From JAKZVK01 sp965237575 (lineage in GTDB: Bacteria; Acidobacteriota; Terriglobia; Bryobacterales; UBA6623), in the NCBI GenBank assembly GCA_965237575.1, contig CBDEGI010000004.1:4216001-4280000 (forward strand): a DNA stretch of 64,000 nt, given 5' to 3'. Numbering within the stretch: the first letter of the stretch is position 1; every line of letters begins with the position of its first letter. Both the position numbers and the translations under genes were made by a program. The notes under the pieces were generated by a model that saw nothing but the letters and a program-made list of their open reading frames with translations, ran no database searches and was not told where the DNA came from. Shown here piece by piece: positions 34,531-43,499 of this stretch.

Positions 34531-34620
34531 CCTTCCAGCGCGCCGCGCTACAGCAACAGCCCCACCCGCTCCGCCGTCCCACTCGCCGCGGGCCGGGCAG
34601 TTCGTCACACCAAGACAAGA

Positions 34621-34654
34621 AAAGGGCCGCTGGCCCAACTGCGCCGGCGGCCCT
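34621..34654. terminator. hairpin terminator
   Basis: AAGGGCCGC (34622-34630) pairs with GCGGCCCTT (34646-34654), and the stem extends inward by GGC/GCC after one mismatch. It lies 90 bp behind the DUF151 gene and just beyond the end of the TonB-receptor relic on the other strand, so it may serve both. Confidence 0.65.
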
Positions 34655-34679
34655 TGCTGCTCAATCGCAGCGGTTTAGG

Positions 34680-34812
34680 TTAGAACTCCACTCGCAGGCC
34701 CCTCGTGATGATGCGAGGACCCTGCTGCGGTCTCGTCGCACGCCCGGAGTCAGTGTTGCCGATCGCCCCGTTTACCGAGGCTTGCGCCATACGAGGTCCG
34801 ACTGGTCTGCCT
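34680..34812 (-). pseudogene. 3' relic of a TonB-dependent receptor-like gene
   Basis: On the minus strand the frame reads AQASVNGAIGNTDSGRATRPQQ, then GPRIITRGLRVEF and TAA (34680-34682). An end of the form G-x-PR-x-I-Q/T-x-G-L-R-x-x-F is the last beta strand of the large carboxypeptidase-regulatory/TonB-dependent receptors of Acidobacteriota. Upstream of about 34812 no matching sequence remains; the barrel and plug are gone. This explains part of the 495-bp gap before the lactate permease gene. Confidence 0.6.
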
Positions 34813-35025
34813 GGCTGATCGGTACCCTCCCTCTTGACAGGTACCCTGCCGATCGGTTGACAAGCACCGGCGTGATCGCTACGCTCAGCACTTCGCGATT
34901 ATGCCTGTGGGTCCCTGGCCTTTACCCGGCCGACGGGGCCTCCGACGCGGGTTCAACTACCTTTGTCCCGCCGCCGGCCGGCGAAACACAAGACCCGAGT
35001 TACTGAATCCACAGGGGAGCTTTCC
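34813..35025. other. leader of the lactate permease gene
   Basis: The region has GGTACCCT twice and GATCGG twice within 40 bp (34818-34858), possibly a regulator site or a scar of rearrangement. GGGGAG lies 7 bp before ATG 35026. No gene is visible. Confidence 0.4.
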
Positions 35026-36714
35026 ATGGAACCCAACTCCGGCTTCTACGCGCTTGTCGCGGTCCTTCCGGTCCTTGCCGTCATGTTCTTCCTGGTAGTG
35101 CTGCGCTGGCCGGCGACGCGGGCCATGCCGGTGGCTTATGCCATGACTCTACTGTTCGCGTTGTGGCTGTGGGAAGTGCCGTTTGTGCATGCGATGGCGG
35201 CGAGCCTGCGGGGGATGGTGATTGCATCGACGCTGCTGTGGATCATCTTCGGTGCGATCGTGCTGCTGTTTACGCTGCGGGAAAGCGGCGCGGCGGCGAC
35301 GATTCGCCGGGGCTTCACCGACGTCTCGCGCGACCGGCGGGTGCAGGTGATTATCGTGGCTTGGCTGTTTGGCTCGTTCATCGAGGGGGCTTCGGGCTTC
35401 GGCACGCCGGCGGCGGTGGCTGCGCCGCTGCTGCTCTCGCTGGGCTTCCCCGCGCTGGCCGCCGTGATGACGACGCTGATCATCCAGAGCACGCCGGTGA
35501 GTTTCGGCGCGGTGGGGACGCCGATTCTCGTCGGCATGAAGGAGTCGTTGAACGTGCCGCGGGTCGAGGAGGCCCTGGCGGCGGCGGGCATGACGTATGA
35601 CGCCTTTATCTACGAGATTGGGGTCTTCACGGCGATCCCGCACGCCATCGTGGGGACGTTGATCCCGCTGATCATCTGTGCCATGATGACGCGTTTCTTC
35701 GGCGAGAAGCGCTCGTTCCGCGAAGGACTGGCGGCGTGGAAGTTCGCCCTGTTCGCGGGGTTGAGCTTCACCGTGCCCTATTGCCTCGTCGCGATCTTCC
35801 TCGGGCCCGAGTTTCCCTCGTTGCTTGGTGGCCTGTTGGCGCTGGGGATTGTCGTGACGGCGGCGCGTCGGAAGCTGTTCGTCCCCGAGGGCGAGCCGTG
35901 GGACTTCCCTCCGCGCAACAAGTGGGAACCGGAGTGGGTGGGCGTGATTACCGGCGATGTGGGCGAGGAGCGGCATCACATGACCCTCGGCCGTGCCTGG
36001 ATGCCATACGTGATCGTCGCGGCCCTGCTGGTGGTGACGCGACTGCCGTTTCTGCCGTTCAAGAGTTGGCTGGTCTCGGTGCAGTTTCGGTGGACTGAGA
36101 TTCTCGGTACGGGGCTGTCTCAGGCGGTACAACCCCTCTATCTGCCGGGGACGATCTTTATGGTAGTCTCGCTCCTCACGGTACTTCTACACCGCATGAC
36201 TTCCCAGGAGGTCAAGAAGGCATGGAGCGACTCGTTCCGCATGCTGGCGTGGCCGGCGGTTGCGTTGTTGTTCGCGGTGGCGCTGGTGCGGGTGTTTATT
36301 GACTCGGGCGCCAACGCGTCGGGACTCGAGAGCATGCCACTAGTGCTGGCGGAGTACGTAGCACACCTGGCGGGAGGCACTTGGCCCTTCTTCGCCCCGA
36401 TGATTGGGGCCCTGGGGGCGTTCGTCGCCGGCAGCAATACCGTGAGTGATCTGATGTTCAGCTTGTTTCAGTACGGCGTGGCCGACCGCATCGGCGCTCC
36501 GCACTTGGTGGTGCTGGGGATGCAGGCTCTCGGCGGGGCCGCCGGGAACATGATCACGGTCCACAACGTGGTCGCGGCCAGCGCCACCGTGGGGTTGGTG
36601 GGCCGAGAGGGGCTGTTGATCCGCCGGACGATTGTTCCGATGATGTACTACGTCGTGTTCGCGGGCCTGTTGGGGTTACTATTCGCCTACGTGTTATTCC
36701 CCTCGCGGTTCTAG
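35026..36714 (+). CDS. L-lactate permease (LctP family)
   Basis: This 562-residue inner-membrane protein has about 13 predicted membrane helices. ATG 35026 is chosen for the GGGGAG upstream; the frame is open earlier but not hydrophobic. Family motifs: WLFGSFIEGASGFGTPAAVAAPLL, IIQSTPVSFGAVGTPI, and near the end MIGALGAFVAGSNTVSDLMF with LQALGGAAGNMITVHNVVAASATVGL. The family imports L- or D-lactate and glycolate with protons. No lactate dehydrogenase gene stands beside it. Convergent with the haloperoxidase-like gene, 14 bp apart. Confidence 0.92.
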   Translation: MEPNSGFYALVAVLPVLAVMFFLVVLRWPATRAMPVAYAMTLLFALWLWEVPFVHAMAASLRGMVIASTLLWIIFGAIVLLFTLRESGAAATIRRGFTDVSRDRRVQVIIVAWLFGSFIEGASGFGTPAAVAAPLLLSLGFPALAAVMTTLIIQSTPVSFGAVGTPILVGMKESLNVPRVEEALAAAGMTYDAFIYEIGVFTAIPHAIVGTLIPLIICAMMTRFFGEKRSFREGLAAWKFALFAGLSFTVPYCLVAIFLGPEFPSLLGGLLALGIVVTAARRKLFVPEGEPWDFPPRNKWEPEWVGVITGDVGEERHHMTLGRAWMPYVIVAALLVVTRLPFLPFKSWLVSVQFRWTEILGTGLSQAVQPLYLPGTIFMVVSLLTVLLHRMTSQEVKKAWSDSFRMLAWPAVALLFAVALVRVFIDSGANASGLESMPLVLAEYVAHLAGGTWPFFAPMIGALGAFVAGSNTVSDLMFSLFQYGVADRIGAPHLVVLGMQALGGAAGNMITVHNVVAASATVGLVGREGLLIRRTIVPMMYYVVFAGLLGLLFAYVLFPSRF

Positions 36715-36728
36715 CTTCGCGCTGCCGT

Positions 36729-38693
36729 CTAGTCGCGGGGAGCGCTGTTGCCGGTCCGGCGTCTCGGGTTGAGCGGCCAGGGCGGCCCGAAGTAGGTTTG
36801 CGCCAGCACGACGGCGTCCTTGCCGATGCGGTCGCCGATCACCCTGCCCGGAAGATCGTCGGCGGGCGGGTGAATGCCGCCCCAGATGCGCGACAGAGAG
36901 GTCTGGTCAGAGGCGTCCTGATAGGTCGCCCATTGCAGCGTGACGTCCATGCTGGGGCCGTCTTCAAACACAAGAAACTCGTTCTGGGGGCAGAAAAACT
37001 CCCCGATCCCGCCGGGGAAAAATTGCGAGCCGGTCAGCAGCGTCAGGACTTCGGCGGCGGCTCGGCTATAGGTGCTGTGCCCGGAGATGTAGCCGGAAAA
37101 CGGCGGCGTCACGAAGCTCGGCCGCTGGTAGGGCCACCAGTCCTCGGTGAGAATCCAGTCGACTCCCGCCACGTCCGTCTCGGGCTGGTTGATGAAGTCG
37201 GGCCCCCTCCAGGCGCGCGCCGCCATCTTGCCGGCGTCGTCGGGATCCAAGTTCGAGTGACGGCCCCCTGCGCCCGCGGATTCCTCAGTGACAACCTCGA
37301 TGTAGTCCGTGTAGAGCCGGAGGCCGTTGGAATGGTAAGAGGGTTGGAACTCACAGAAGAAGCACGTTGCCTGCCCGAGGTCACCCATGTAGCGGGTCAC
37401 GGAGACCGGCCGCACGTAGTCGTACCAGCCCTTGGCCCCCCAGGCGGCGATGGCGCAGTCATGCATGGCGCCCCCCAAGGTCAGGTAGACCTTCACGTCT
37501 CACTCGAGGTCGTCGAGGATGGCCCCTCTGCCGCCCATGCGCTTCACGGTCAGCGGATGATCGGAGACGTAATTGGCGATGGTGAACCAGTGCCCGGGCG
37601 GCGTTTCGGAATCCGGTCCGTCAGCCCAGAACTCGGCCAGAACGCGAGCGTAGTCACCGCGCCGGACGAGTTGGGGTTCGTAGGGCTTGCCCGTGACGGG
37701 GTTGGCCGGGTGTCCCCTGCCCGAGTCGCCGCCGTTGAAAAAGTCATAGTAGGCTGCGTAGTCGGCGGGGTCCGGCAGGGGTGAGTTGCCGATGGCGCCG
37801 GGAGAGATATCGATCATCACGCCGTCCTCAGGATCCAGATGGCTCGACCAGGCGAGAACCATCTCGAAGCCCCACTTGTAGTAGTCCTCCTCAGGGCCGT
37901 CGAGCATGGGTGGCGGCCCCGGATCGTGATAGACCCAGTAGTCGAAACCATCGCGGCGGTAGACAGTAAGATCCGAGGGGCTTAGCGCAAACGGGTCGAC
38001 CTGTCCCCACTCCGGGCTGAGAAACTCGGGAACGCCATCGAAAAATGGGTTGCCCGCCTGGTCGATGAAAAAGTCCAGCACCAGCGGCTGCCAGCGGTTG
38101 GGGTCGACAATGTCCGGGTTCCCCGGAAGGGCGGGCAACAGGGGCGGATTGATGGGCTCGTAGTGGAGGTTGGCGTAGCCGCCGGCCTCGTTGGCGTTGT
38201 CGTTCGCTCCGTGCTCGAGTACGGTCTGCGCGATGCGGTTGCCTAGCGCTGCCGGCGAATCTCCGAGCGTGGAGGTGAAGCCGCGGTCGTAGCCCAACTC
38301 GTCCATCTTGGCGTCAAACGAGGGCAGCGACCGGTCGGCGCCCGGCGAGTTCGCGAACCTTGACGAGAGGATGCGGTAGGCGGCGTAGCTGATAGTTTCC
38401 GCCCGGGCTAGCCGCACGTCGCCGGGGTCGCTTGTCGATTGCCAGGCCCTCTCGTGATGGAGGTAGGTACCGGCGACCCTGTCGTAGGCGGCCCAGGCGT
38501 CCCACATGGCTGCCGAAACGTGGAACAAATTGCGAGCATGCACGGTTGGCCGGGCGAAGTCGATGCGGATTGCATCGAGCAATTCCTCGTTCCATTGGCG
38601 AGCAATCGATTGCTCGGCTGGGGCGACCCCCGAGAAGAGCAGAGCTATGGCAAGGGAAACCACGGACCGCTGGATCAAACACGCTACTTTCAC
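36729..38693 (-). pseudogene. vanadium-dependent haloperoxidase-like (PAP2) gene, split by TGA
   Basis: One reading frame of 655 codons is interrupted only by TGA at 37500-37502. Before it: signal peptide (SVVSLAIALLFSGVAPA), RQWNEELLDAIRIDFARPTVHARNLFHVSAAMWDAWAAYD and HWFTIANYVSDHPLTVKRMGGRGAILDDLE. After it, in the same frame: DVKVYLTLGGAMHDCAIAAWGAKGWYDYVRPV and the phosphatase/haloperoxidase motif FSGYISGHSTYSRAAAEVL. Homologues recalled read DDLEWDVKAYFTLGG, so TGG has become TGA. The active-site domain lies wholly behind the stop, and a GTG two codons later could restart a 255-residue product without signal peptide. Probably inactive, or a base-call error. Confidence 0.8.
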
Positions 38694-38976
38694 GTTGCTC
38701 CTTTCCTGTCTGCAATCGCCAATCAGCCCCCCGGCCCGGGTCTGCCCGGCCAGCCTCAGCGGCGGCAGTTAACACTTGTGAACGGACGCTCGTCTACAGC
38801 CTAGCCGAATTGGGTGGCTGCCGTGAAGACGAGTTGGTGATCGCCGGCTGAGGGCGGCGAAGGCAGCGGTCGTCAAGGAGGCGGGCTAAAGAGCAGGCGG
38901 TCTCTGGTAGATCGTTTCCGGCACCGGAGGCCTGAAACAGCCCTATGATACGCTTCTGAGTAGAGGTTTCCCCACA
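38694..38976. other. intergenic region between divergent genes, 283 bp
   Basis: The GAAAGGAGC ribosome site of the haloperoxidase gene lies at its left end on the minus strand. AAGGAGG occurs at 38874-38880, but only stop codons follow it in the RNase J frame. AGAGG at 38962-38966 is 10 bp before CTG 38977. No other feature seen. Confidence 0.4.
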
Positions 38977-40647
38977 CTGTCTGACCACAAGCTGCAAGTC
39001 ATCCCGCTCGGTGGGCTCGGCGAGTTCGGGATGAACATGCTCGCTCTGCGTTGCGGGGATGACATCATCGTCATCGACGCAGGCATGATGTTTCCGGGCG
39101 GGGAATTGTTGGGCGTCGACATCGTCGTCCCCGACGTCACCTATCTGCTCGACAACCAAGACAAGCTGCGAGGGTTGGTGCTCACGCACTGTCACGAGGA
39201 CCACATTGGTGCGGTCCCGTACATCCTTTCGCAGCTCAACCCGCCGGTCTACGCACCGCGCTTTGCCAAGGCGCTGGTCGAACGCCGCCTCGGCGAACAC
39301 GAACTGGCCGAAAAGCCCACCATCCATGGGGTCGAGGCCGGGGCGAAGATCTCGCTTGGGTGTTTCGAGGCGGAGTTCATCCACGTCACGCACTCGACGG
39401 TTGATACGACGGCGCTGGCGATTAAGACGCCGGTGGGTACGGTGATCCACAGCGCGGATTTCAAGATCGACCCCACGCCCATTGACGGCCGCCCGTTCGA
39501 TTTGCACCGGTTCGCCGAGTACGGGCAAAAGGGCGTGCTGCTGCTGCTGTCGGATTCGACGAACTCGGAACGCGAAGGCTTCACGCCGTCGGAGCGCGCG
39601 GTGCGGCCGCGGCTCGAGGATCTGTTCCAGCGCTCCGACGGGGCGGTCTTTATCAGTTGCTTTTCGTCTTCGACGCATCGCGTGCAACAGATTCTCGAGC
39701 TTTCCGCCGAAAGCGGCCGTAAGGTGGCGATGGTCGGCCGCAGCATGCAAACCTCCTCCGAGCGCGCCCACGAGTTGGGGCTGCTAAAGATCCCCGACGG
39801 GCTGTTGGTGCGTCCGCAAGATCTCGACCGGCTGCCGCGCTCCCACCGCACGGTGATCATCGCCGGCAGCCAGGGCGAGCCGCTGTCATCGCTGTCTCGC
39901 GCCGCGGTAGGCAAGCACCGCCACGCTGAAATCGAGCCCGGTGACCAGGTCGTGCTCAGCGCGCGGCTGATCCCAGGGAATGAGAAAGCCGTTTTTCGGA
40001 TGATCGACCATTTGTACCGGCGGGGGGCCGAGGTCGCCTACGGGGACATGAACCCGCCGTTACACGTGTCCGGACACGGCAGCCGCCAGGAACAGTTGCT
40101 GATGTTGAACCTGACGCGCCCGAAGTACTTCGTCCCGATTCACGGCGAGTATCGGCAGTTGGCCCGCCACATTCAATTGGCCGAGCACTTGCGGTCGTCG
40201 GGGCTCGAGGAGTCTTTTCTGCTGCAGAGCGGCGACGTTCTGGAGCTTGACTCCAACGGCGCGCGGCGGCAGGAGAGCGTGCCCGTGGGGCGAGTCTGCA
40301 TCGATACAGGCACGGGTGATGAGATCCTCGAAGAGATGGTGATCCGCGACCGGCGGCACCTATCGGAGTTCGGAGTCGTCGTGCCGATCGTCGCGCTCAA
40401 CCGCCACAGCGGGCAGCTCGAGAGCGGCCCGGAGATCGTGACACGCGGTTTCGTCGTTCCCGAAGACGGCTCGCAGCTTCTCGATGGCGCGCGCGATGTG
40501 GTGATGAAAACGGTCGAGGGTTCGAGCGCCGAAGAGAAGACCGACTGGGGCGTGATGGAAGAGAAGATCCGGACGGACCTGCGCCGCTACCTGCGGCGGC
40601 AGACGGCCGGACGCCCGCTGGTGCTGCCGGTGATTCTCGAAACCTGA
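38977..40647 (+). CDS. rnj: ribonuclease J, apparent CTG start
   Basis: This is a 556-residue metallo-beta-lactamase/beta-CASP ribonuclease. The conserved N-terminal strand and loop (SDHKLQVIPLGGLGEFGMN) lie before the first ATG (39031), and the frame back to the stop at 38908 contains no ATG, GTG or TTG. CTG 38977, 10 bp after AGAGG, gives the usual start L/M-SDHKLQV and the usual length near 555. Zinc ligands H71-x-H73-x-D75-H76 (LTHCHEDHIG) and later LLLLSDSTNSEREG, SCFSSSTHRVQQI, MVGRSM, SGHGSRQEQLLML and PIHGEYRQL are intact. The enzyme has 5'-exo- and endonuclease activity in mRNA decay. An inverted repeat spans its stop. Confidence 0.9.
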   Translation: MSDHKLQVIPLGGLGEFGMNMLALRCGDDIIVIDAGMMFPGGELLGVDIVVPDVTYLLDNQDKLRGLVLTHCHEDHIGAVPYILSQLNPPVYAPRFAKALVERRLGEHELAEKPTIHGVEAGAKISLGCFEAEFIHVTHSTVDTTALAIKTPVGTVIHSADFKIDPTPIDGRPFDLHRFAEYGQKGVLLLLSDSTNSEREGFTPSERAVRPRLEDLFQRSDGAVFISCFSSSTHRVQQILELSAESGRKVAMVGRSMQTSSERAHELGLLKIPDGLLVRPQDLDRLPRSHRTVIIAGSQGEPLSSLSRAAVGKHRHAEIEPGDQVVLSARLIPGNEKAVFRMIDHLYRRGAEVAYGDMNPPLHVSGHGSRQEQLLMLNLTRPKYFVPIHGEYRQLARHIQLAEHLRSSGLEESFLLQSGDVLELDSNGARRQESVPVGRVCIDTGTGDEILEEMVIRDRRHLSEFGVVVPIVALNRHSGQLESGPEIVTRGFVVPEDGSQLLDGARDVVMKTVEGSSAEEKTDWGVMEEKIRTDLRRYLRRQTAGRPLVLPVILET

Positions 40648-40664
40648 GGCCCTATAAGGTTTCG
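40638..40664. terminator. inverted repeat across two convergent stop codons
   Basis: CGAAACCT (40638-40645) pairs perfectly with AGGTTTCG (40657-40664) around 11 nt that include the RNase J stop (40645-40647) and the stop of the convergent VWFA gene (40652-40654). It probably acts as a shared terminator. Confidence 0.5.
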
Positions 40665-41698
40665 GGGGGCGGAGGGAAGTATCCGGTGCGGTGGCGAATC
40701 TCAATGTCGACGTCGGCCTTGAAGTTCACCTCGACCCGGATCCTCCGGTACTTGCCGTCACTGAAGGGCGTCGGCGGGGCATAGCCCAGCACGTACTGTT
40801 TCTGGATCGTGCCGGAGATGTCCTTGATGGAGTCGTAGATCGCTTGCAGCTTGGCCTGCTCGTACTCGCCGGTGCCGACGGTGTAGACAAAGTTGCCGGC
40901 ATCTTGGGGCTTGGAAAGGTAGCCGGAAACGCCCTTGTGCATGTTGTCCATGGGCTGCACCAAGTGGCCGCCCGTCGCCTTGACGAGCCGGTCGAGGTTT
41001 TTGGCTTCGGCCTCGTGGAAGCCCCAGGCGACGGTGCTCATGACGTAGATCGTGACCTGATTGCGCTGGGCCGCGTCGATGACTTCGTCGATGGAGCGCT
41101 TACTGGCGCTGTCATGCCCGTCGCCGATGATGACGATCACCTTGCGGGGCTCGCCCGGGCCCTTGTATTTCACGCTGGCTAGGTGTTCGGTGCAGGCCTC
41201 ATAGATGGCGTCGAGCATGGCGCTGCCGCCGCCGTGCTTGAGACTCTCGAGTTTCTCGGAGATGTAGTACGGGTCTTCGGTCATCTTGACCAGCAAGTCG
41301 ACCTCGCTGTGGTAGCCGAGCAGGAAGCCCCGGTCTTTGCCGCCTTCGGGAACCAGGGCGAAGGCCAGGTCGCCGATGGACTTCTTGTAGGTCTTGTAGT
41401 AGCGTCGCGCCGTGCTGCTCTTGTCGACCACGAAGCCGACATAGAGAGGCGGCATGTTGACCTTGTCCTCGCTACTGGTGAGGTAGCGGATTTGGACGGG
41501 CTCACCGTCCTCGAAGACGCGGAAGTCTTCCTTGCCGAGGTCGATGACGAAGTTGCCGTCATTGTCGACAACGGTGACCGGCACATTGACGACATTGACT
41601 TCGACCTGAATGGTCGAGTCGGGCGTCGTTTCGACCTCTTGGGCGGGCAGCAAAACTGCGCCCAATAGGGCTGCGAGGATGGCCTGGCGAGACATCAT
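40652..41698 (-). CDS. acidobacterial VWFA-related secreted protein
   Basis: This 348-residue protein has a signal peptide (QAILAALLGAVLLPAQ). It belongs to the VWFA-related family typical of Acidobacteriota (TIGR03436-like). The N-terminal signature VEVNVVNVPVTVVDNDGNFVIDLGKEDFRVFEDGEPVQIRYL is followed by a von Willebrand A domain. Its metal site is degenerate: VGFVVDKSSTARR replaces D-x-S-x-S, while GDGHDSASKRS supplies a late acidic loop. The family ending QYVLGYAPPTPFSDGKYRRIRVEV plus RHRTGYFPP is intact. Function unknown; probably protein-protein contact outside the inner membrane. Confidence 0.88.
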   Translation of the reverse strand: MMSRQAILAALLGAVLLPAQEVETTPDSTIQVEVNVVNVPVTVVDNDGNFVIDLGKEDFRVFEDGEPVQIRYLTSSEDKVNMPPLYVGFVVDKSSTARRYYKTYKKSIGDLAFALVPEGGKDRGFLLGYHSEVDLLVKMTEDPYYISEKLESLKHGGGSAMLDAIYEACTEHLASVKYKGPGEPRKVIVIIGDGHDSASKRSIDEVIDAAQRNQVTIYVMSTVAWGFHEAEAKNLDRLVKATGGHLVQPMDNMHKGVSGYLSKPQDAGNFVYTVGTGEYEQAKLQAIYDSIKDISGTIQKQYVLGYAPPTPFSDGKYRRIRVEVNFKADVDIEIRHRTGYFPPPPETL

Positions 41699-41905
41699 GT
41701 CGAAAAAAGTGCGCCCTTATTCTAGCGCAGATTCCGGGTGGCGGAGTGTTTGGGGGATTACATGGCGCAGAGTGTGCGAGGCGGTGGTGACCGAGGGGCC
41801 GCAGCGCTGGGTGGACGTGCCGTGCGTCGCACGCTACGCCCATGCCTCGTCGTTGGCAGGTGCACCGTTGCGGGTTGGGGGCGGCTTCGGTAGGCTTCAA
41901 GGAGC

Positions 41906-42325
41906 ATGAGTAGCCTTTCGCGCATCGGGGTGGCGATTGACGTGGATCTGCTTGAGCAGTTCGACGCGCTGATCGAAGAACGCGGCTACCAGAACCGTTC
42001 GGAAGCATTTCGCGATCTGATTCGTAACGAGTTGGTCGAGGAGTCGTGGAAATCGCCCGATACCGAGGTCGTGGGGTCGGTGACGCTGGTGTACGATCAC
42101 CATGTCCGGATGCTCAACAACAAGTTGCTCGACCTGCAGCACGACTTCCACGACGCGATCCTCTCGACTCTCCACGTCCATCTGGACCACGACAATTGCC
42201 TGGAGGTGCTGTTGATCAAGGGGCCGGCGGCCAAGGTGCAGCAGATCGCCGACGCGCTGATCAGCACGAAGGGCGTCAAGCATGGACGGTTGGCGTTGTC
42301 GTCGGCCGGGCGGGATTTGAAGTGA
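41906..42325 (+). CDS. nikR: nickel-responsive regulator NikR
   Basis: This 139-residue repressor has an N-terminal ribbon-helix-helix (SRIGVAIDVDLLEQFDALIEERGYQNRSEAFRDLIRNELV) and a C-terminal ACT-like domain. The high-affinity nickel site H-x13-H-x10-C-x5-C region is represented by DHHVRML, HVHLDHDNCLEVLLIKG. Residue pattern and length are those of NikR. It represses nickel uptake genes when nickel is bound. No nickel transporter, urease or hydrogenase is visible in the window, so its target is elsewhere or is the adjacent export operon, which begins 250 bp downstream. The start ATG 41906 follows AAGGAGC. Confidence 0.93.
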   Translation: MSSLSRIGVAIDVDLLEQFDALIEERGYQNRSEAFRDLIRNELVEESWKSPDTEVVGSVTLVYDHHVRMLNNKLLDLQHDFHDAILSTLHVHLDHDNCLEVLLIKGPAAKVQQIADALISTKGVKHGRLALSSAGRDLK

Positions 42326-42575
42326 AAACAGTCGAAGCTCGGCCCGCTGGAGCTTGAAAGCATCCCCTGCTCCGAGGGGGACAGCTGCGGGCGTGTGGCT
42401 GGTGCTATCTGGGGTTCTTGAGCCCACCGGCTGGTTCCGTTACCATTGAAGGGAAGTTCCTGTTGCAGGAGGGGACCGTTGCTGAGGGTCTGCGGTCCGC
42501 CTTGGGCAGGTGATACTCGCGGCAAAAGCGAGCGGAAGCCGAATCGAACAAATACAATTCCGAGAAGACCAAACT

Positions 42576-43499
42576 ATGTCAGTTTCCCATGGCATGGCGA
42601 TGATCGAGGCTCGCAGCCTCAGCAAACTCTATGGGGAGTTTGCCGCCATTCGAGATGTTTCGTTCACCGTACCCCAGGCGCAGGTCGCAGCGTTCCTTGG
42701 ACCCAATGGCGCGGGCAAGTCCACCACGTTGCGAATCCTGACCGGATACCTGGCTCCCAGTTCGGGGAAGGCGCTGCTCGCCGGACTCGACGTCGCGTCA
42801 CATCGCATCGAGGCAGCGGCCCGCGTGGGCTACCTGCCGGAAAACGGCCCGCTGTATCCGGAAATGACACCGCTCGAGCTGCTGCAGTTCTTTGGGCAGG
42901 CGCGCGGGATAGCGCCGGAGCACATGAAGGAGCGGATCGAAGCGGTCGTGAGCCAGTGCCATCTCGAGGCAGTGATCGAGAAGAGCATCTTCAAGCTGTC
43001 GAAAGGCTATCGGCAGCGGGTCGGTATGGCGCAGGTGCTGCTGCACGAACCCGACATCCTGATCATGGACGAGCCGACCAGCGGCCTCGATCCGAATCAG
43101 ATCCACGACGTGCGCGAATTGATCCGCGAGCTGGGGCGGACCAAGACGATCTTAATCTCGACCCACATCCTCCAAGAAGTACAGGCAATTGCGGACCACG
43201 TGGTCCTGGTGAACGACGGGCGCGTGGTCTTCGACGGCACGGTTGACGAAATGGCGGCCGGGCAGACTCTCGAGGACGCCTTCTACCGGCTGACGGGCAA
43301 GTCGGCCGGACCACCCAAGGCCCAACCGCCCTCGGCGCCGAAGGTCTCCATTGATGGCGCGGCGTCCGCACTGAGCGCTGAAAAGCCGGGTGCGCAAGGC
43401 GCTGCAACCACTGACGCCGACGCAGTGGCGGAGCCCGCACCTGAGGAGAGTTCGCCGGCGGGCACCGCGACGTCGGGAAGCGCGGGAGGTGTGGAATGA
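42576..43499 (+). CDS. ABC-2 type exporter ATP-binding protein (GldA-like)
   Basis: The protein has 307 residues. ATG 42576 follows GAGAAG by 8 bp; ATG 42591 or 42597 are alternatives. ATPase motifs: Walker A GPNGAGKST at 42-50, signature LSKGYRQRVGMAQ, Walker B ILIMDEPTSGLDPNQ, and switch histidine ISTHIL. From about residue 235 a linker rich in A, P, S and E follows; it is not part of the ATPase fold and may be disordered. The stop overlaps the ATG of the permease gene (ATGA). It powers the downstream permease. GldA-like by pattern and gene order (with GldG and DUF4340), not by proof of motility. Confidence 0.9.
   Translation: MSVSHGMAMIEARSLSKLYGEFAAIRDVSFTVPQAQVAAFLGPNGAGKSTTLRILTGYLAPSSGKALLAGLDVASHRIEAAARVGYLPENGPLYPEMTPLELLQFFGQARGIAPEHMKERIEAVVSQCHLEAVIEKSIFKLSKGYRQRVGMAQVLLHEPDILIMDEPTSGLDPNQIHDVRELIRELGRTKTILISTHILQEVQAIADHVVLVNDGRVVFDGTVDEMAAGQTLEDAFYRLTGKSAGPPKAQPPSAPKVSIDGAASALSAEKPGAQGAATTDADAVAEPAPEESSPAGTATSGSAGGVE

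Noticed and set aside
37500..37502. TGA as selenocysteine in the haloperoxidase-like gene
   Set aside because: The position is tryptophan in homologues, I see no SECIS-like hairpin behind it, and the SelA-like enzymes in the window have export signals, so they do not indicate selenocysteine synthesis.
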